Positions 21,065 through 22,473 of a stretch of DNA of 22,473 nt are shown piece after piece. Positions within the stretch are counted from its first letter, which is position 1. Each line of letters begins with the position of its first letter. This DNA comes from Lachnospiraceae bacterium (GTDB taxonomy: Bacteria; Bacillota; Clostridia; Lachnospirales; Lachnospiraceae), in NCBI GenBank assembly GCA_900771995.1, contig CAAGQC010000051.1:1-22473 (forward strand). Reading direction: 5' to 3'. The position numbers were made by a program, and so were the translations under genes. The notes beneath the pieces were generated by a model, which saw nothing but the letters and a program-made list of their open reading frames with translations, was not told where the DNA came from and did no database searches.

Positions 21065-22473
21065 TTATTTTTCCGCACGGATCAGATTCTTGTAAAAACG
21101 GACTGCTCCGGGCAGACAGTTATACTCAATATTCTCATTCAGTCCATGCATTCCCTTCATCTGTTCCGGTCCGTAGACTACCGGCGCGAAGCGGATACAA
21201 CTCTTACAGATGGGCTGATAGAACTGCGCATCGGTCGCGCCCGTCATCACATAAGGACTGGAGGGCAGTCCCGGGAAAGTATCCGCGATGGTCTGCTCCA
21301 CCAGATGGAAGGCTTCTCCGTGAATATCCACAGGCGGTGTATAATCGTTGGCATGCAGCACTTCGGTCTCCAGACCGTATTTGTCTGCCACTTTTTTGAT
21401 GATCTCCAGGCTCTCTTTCTCTCCCTGATGAGGAATAAAACGCATGTTGGCACCCACATAGGCTTCCTGAGGCAGTACATTATAGGCATCGGAGCCCTTC
21501 TGCACCGTGAAAGCGATCGTCGTCTTCAGCATTGCACCTGCCTGAGCACTGATCGCAGGCATGACCGCTTTTAATACCGGTCCGAACAGCCACAAATTGC
21601 CGAATACCAGCTTCATTCCAAATCCGGCATAGGGCGCCAGTTCTGTGAACATCGCCGATACCTCCGGCAGCAGCTTTTTCCGGAACGGGGAATGGGTCTC
21701 CACCTCATTGACAAAAGCGGATAATCTGGCAATGGGCGTTCCTTTCGTCGGTGCGCTGGCATGGCCTCCGTTGCTCCTTGCGGTAAATTTTACATCCGCC
21801 TTGCCCTTTTCAAATACACCCACCATGGCAAAATTACCGTGAATGCCACCGATGGGTTCGGTGATAATTCCGCCGCCTTCATCGCATACCAGGAACAGTT
21901 CAATGCCTCTGCGCTTCAGCTCTGCCACGATCTTAGGAGCACCATCACCGCCCCACTCTTCCGTGCAGGAGCTGGCCAGATAGACGTCGGTGGGCGGAAC
22001 GAAACCTTCCGCCAGCAGTTCTTCCACTGCCTGGAAAAATGCCATCACGGAGCACTTGGTATCGGATGCACCTCTGCCCCATACTTTTCCTTCTGCAATA
22101 TCTCCGGAAAAAGGTGCATGAACCCATTCACCCTCCGCCGGCACCACATCCTGGTGACTCATAAGCAGGATCGGCTTCTCAGAGCTTTTTCCTTTCCAGT
22201 AAAATAACAGGTTACCGTCGATCTCTGTCTTCTCCAGCTTCTCATGTACCAGAGGGAACAGTTCCTCCAGCACCTTATGGAAGCCTAAAAATTTCTCCAC
22301 CTCTGCCACGTTGGCATAGGAGGTGGTGTCATATTGGATCATTTTCGACAGCTTCTGGGCCAGTGCTAGTGCTTCCTCCTCCGGTTCGTCTGCCACATAA
22401 GTCGAAGTCTTCGACGGCATCAATAAGGTACGTAGCACCGCGATCAACAGCAGTAATATAATAACCGCAACCA
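21065..22473 (-). CDS. M20-family metallopeptidase with N-terminal membrane anchor (5' end beyond window)
   Basis: The frame stays open to the window edge, so the start lies outside. The visible N-terminus VAVIILLLLIAVLRTLL is a hydrophobic helix, indicating a signal anchor. The catalytic domain has the M20 motifs in order: LLMSHQDVVP (metal and catalytic residues), GRGASDTKCSVMAF (bridging Asp), EEWGGDG (catalytic Glu pair) and MHGLNENI near the end. A dimerisation domain lies between (KFTARSNGGHASAPTKG). The arrangement resembles carboxypeptidase S and PM20D1-like enzymes, which hydrolyse or form N-acyl amino acids or cleave dipeptides. A TTG at 22447 could be read as a start, but it lies inside the hydrophobic helix. 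The gene is upstream of, and probably cotranscribed with, the HD hydrolase. Confidence 0.9.
   Translation of the reverse strand, partial: VAVIILLLLIAVLRTLLMPSKTSTYVADEPEEEALALAQKLSKMIQYDTTSYANVAEVEKFLGFHKVLEELFPLVHEKLEKTEIDGNLLFYWKGKSSEKPILLMSHQDVVPAEGEWVHAPFSGDIAEGKVWGRGASDTKCSVMAFFQAVEELLAEGFVPPTDVYLASSCTEEWGGDGAPKIVAELKRRGIELFLVCDEGGGIITEPIGGIHGNFAMVGVFEKGKADVKFTARSNGGHASAPTKGTPIARLSAFVNEVETHSPFRKKLLPEVSAMFTELAPYAGFGMKLVFGNLWLFGPVLKAVMPAISAQAGAMLKTTIAFTVQKGSDAYNVLPQEAYVGANMRFIPHQGEKESLEIIKKVADKYGLETEVLHANDYTPPVDIHGEAFHLVEQTIADTFPGLPSSPYVMTGATDAQFYQPICKSCIRFAPVVYGPEQMKGMHGLNENIEYNCLPGAVRFYKNLIRAEK

Noticed and set aside
1..22473. CRISPR array, prophage, transposon ends or RNA genes
   Set aside because: No regularly spaced repeats, transposase or integrase genes, tRNA cloverleaf or rRNA sequence was seen on either strand.

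Overview
The window looks like chromosomal DNA from a gut-type clostridium, most likely Lachnospiraceae. The reasons are moderate G+C, strong AGGAGG ribosome binding sites, sigma-A promoters of the low-GC Gram-positive type, an ECF sigma/anti-sigma pair of clostridial type, a BlaI/M56 pair, two ABC exporter pairs, and a short-chain dehydrogenase resembling clostridial hydroxysteroid dehydrogenases. No rRNA, tRNA, CRISPR array, transposase or prophage gene was seen. The genus is inference only.

Layout. 1-87 is the tail of a LysR-type regulator. 88-621 is non-coding, with one strong minus-strand terminator and the promoter of an AraC-type regulator (622-1485). Convergent to it are an uncharacterised acidic protein (1494-2636) and a small multi-pass membrane protein (2798-3430). 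An AgcS-type sodium:amino-acid symporter (3806-5284) follows behind a promoter, a possible CodY box and a leader terminator. A convergent MATE transporter occupies 5297-6658.

6861-14707 is an efflux block read on the minus strand. A half-transporter pair (10374 to 6861) lies downstream of a TetR regulator (10535-11152), which has a perfect 38-bp palindrome at its own promoter. A second pair (14707 to 11242) is driven by a strong promoter whose spacer carries a LexA-like box. Next come a BlaI-type repressor with an M56 membrane metallopeptidase (16930 to 14886), behind a large double operator, and an ECF sigma factor with a membrane-anchored partner (18857 to 17125) behind a promoter of ECF type.

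19079-19472 is a compact module resembling a type I toxin-antitoxin locus. It has a short holin-like membrane peptide, a convergent RNA candidate, a shared bidirectional terminator, and inverted repeats that give both RNAs nearly the same 5' end. The right end holds an SDR oxidoreductase (19522-20322) with a perfect 16-bp operator-like palindrome, an HD-domain hydrolase (20498-21052) and an N-terminally anchored M20 peptidase running off the edge (21065-22473).

The common theme is envelope and antimicrobial stress: five transport units, two membrane-coupled signalling pairs (M56-BlaI and anti-sigma-ECF) and several promoters with clear operator geometry. The most promising places for undescribed biology are the toxin-antitoxin-like locus, the M56 protein with an unusual sensor domain, and the operator motif shared by two distant promoters. 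All functional statements rest on motif recognition by eye; no database search was run.
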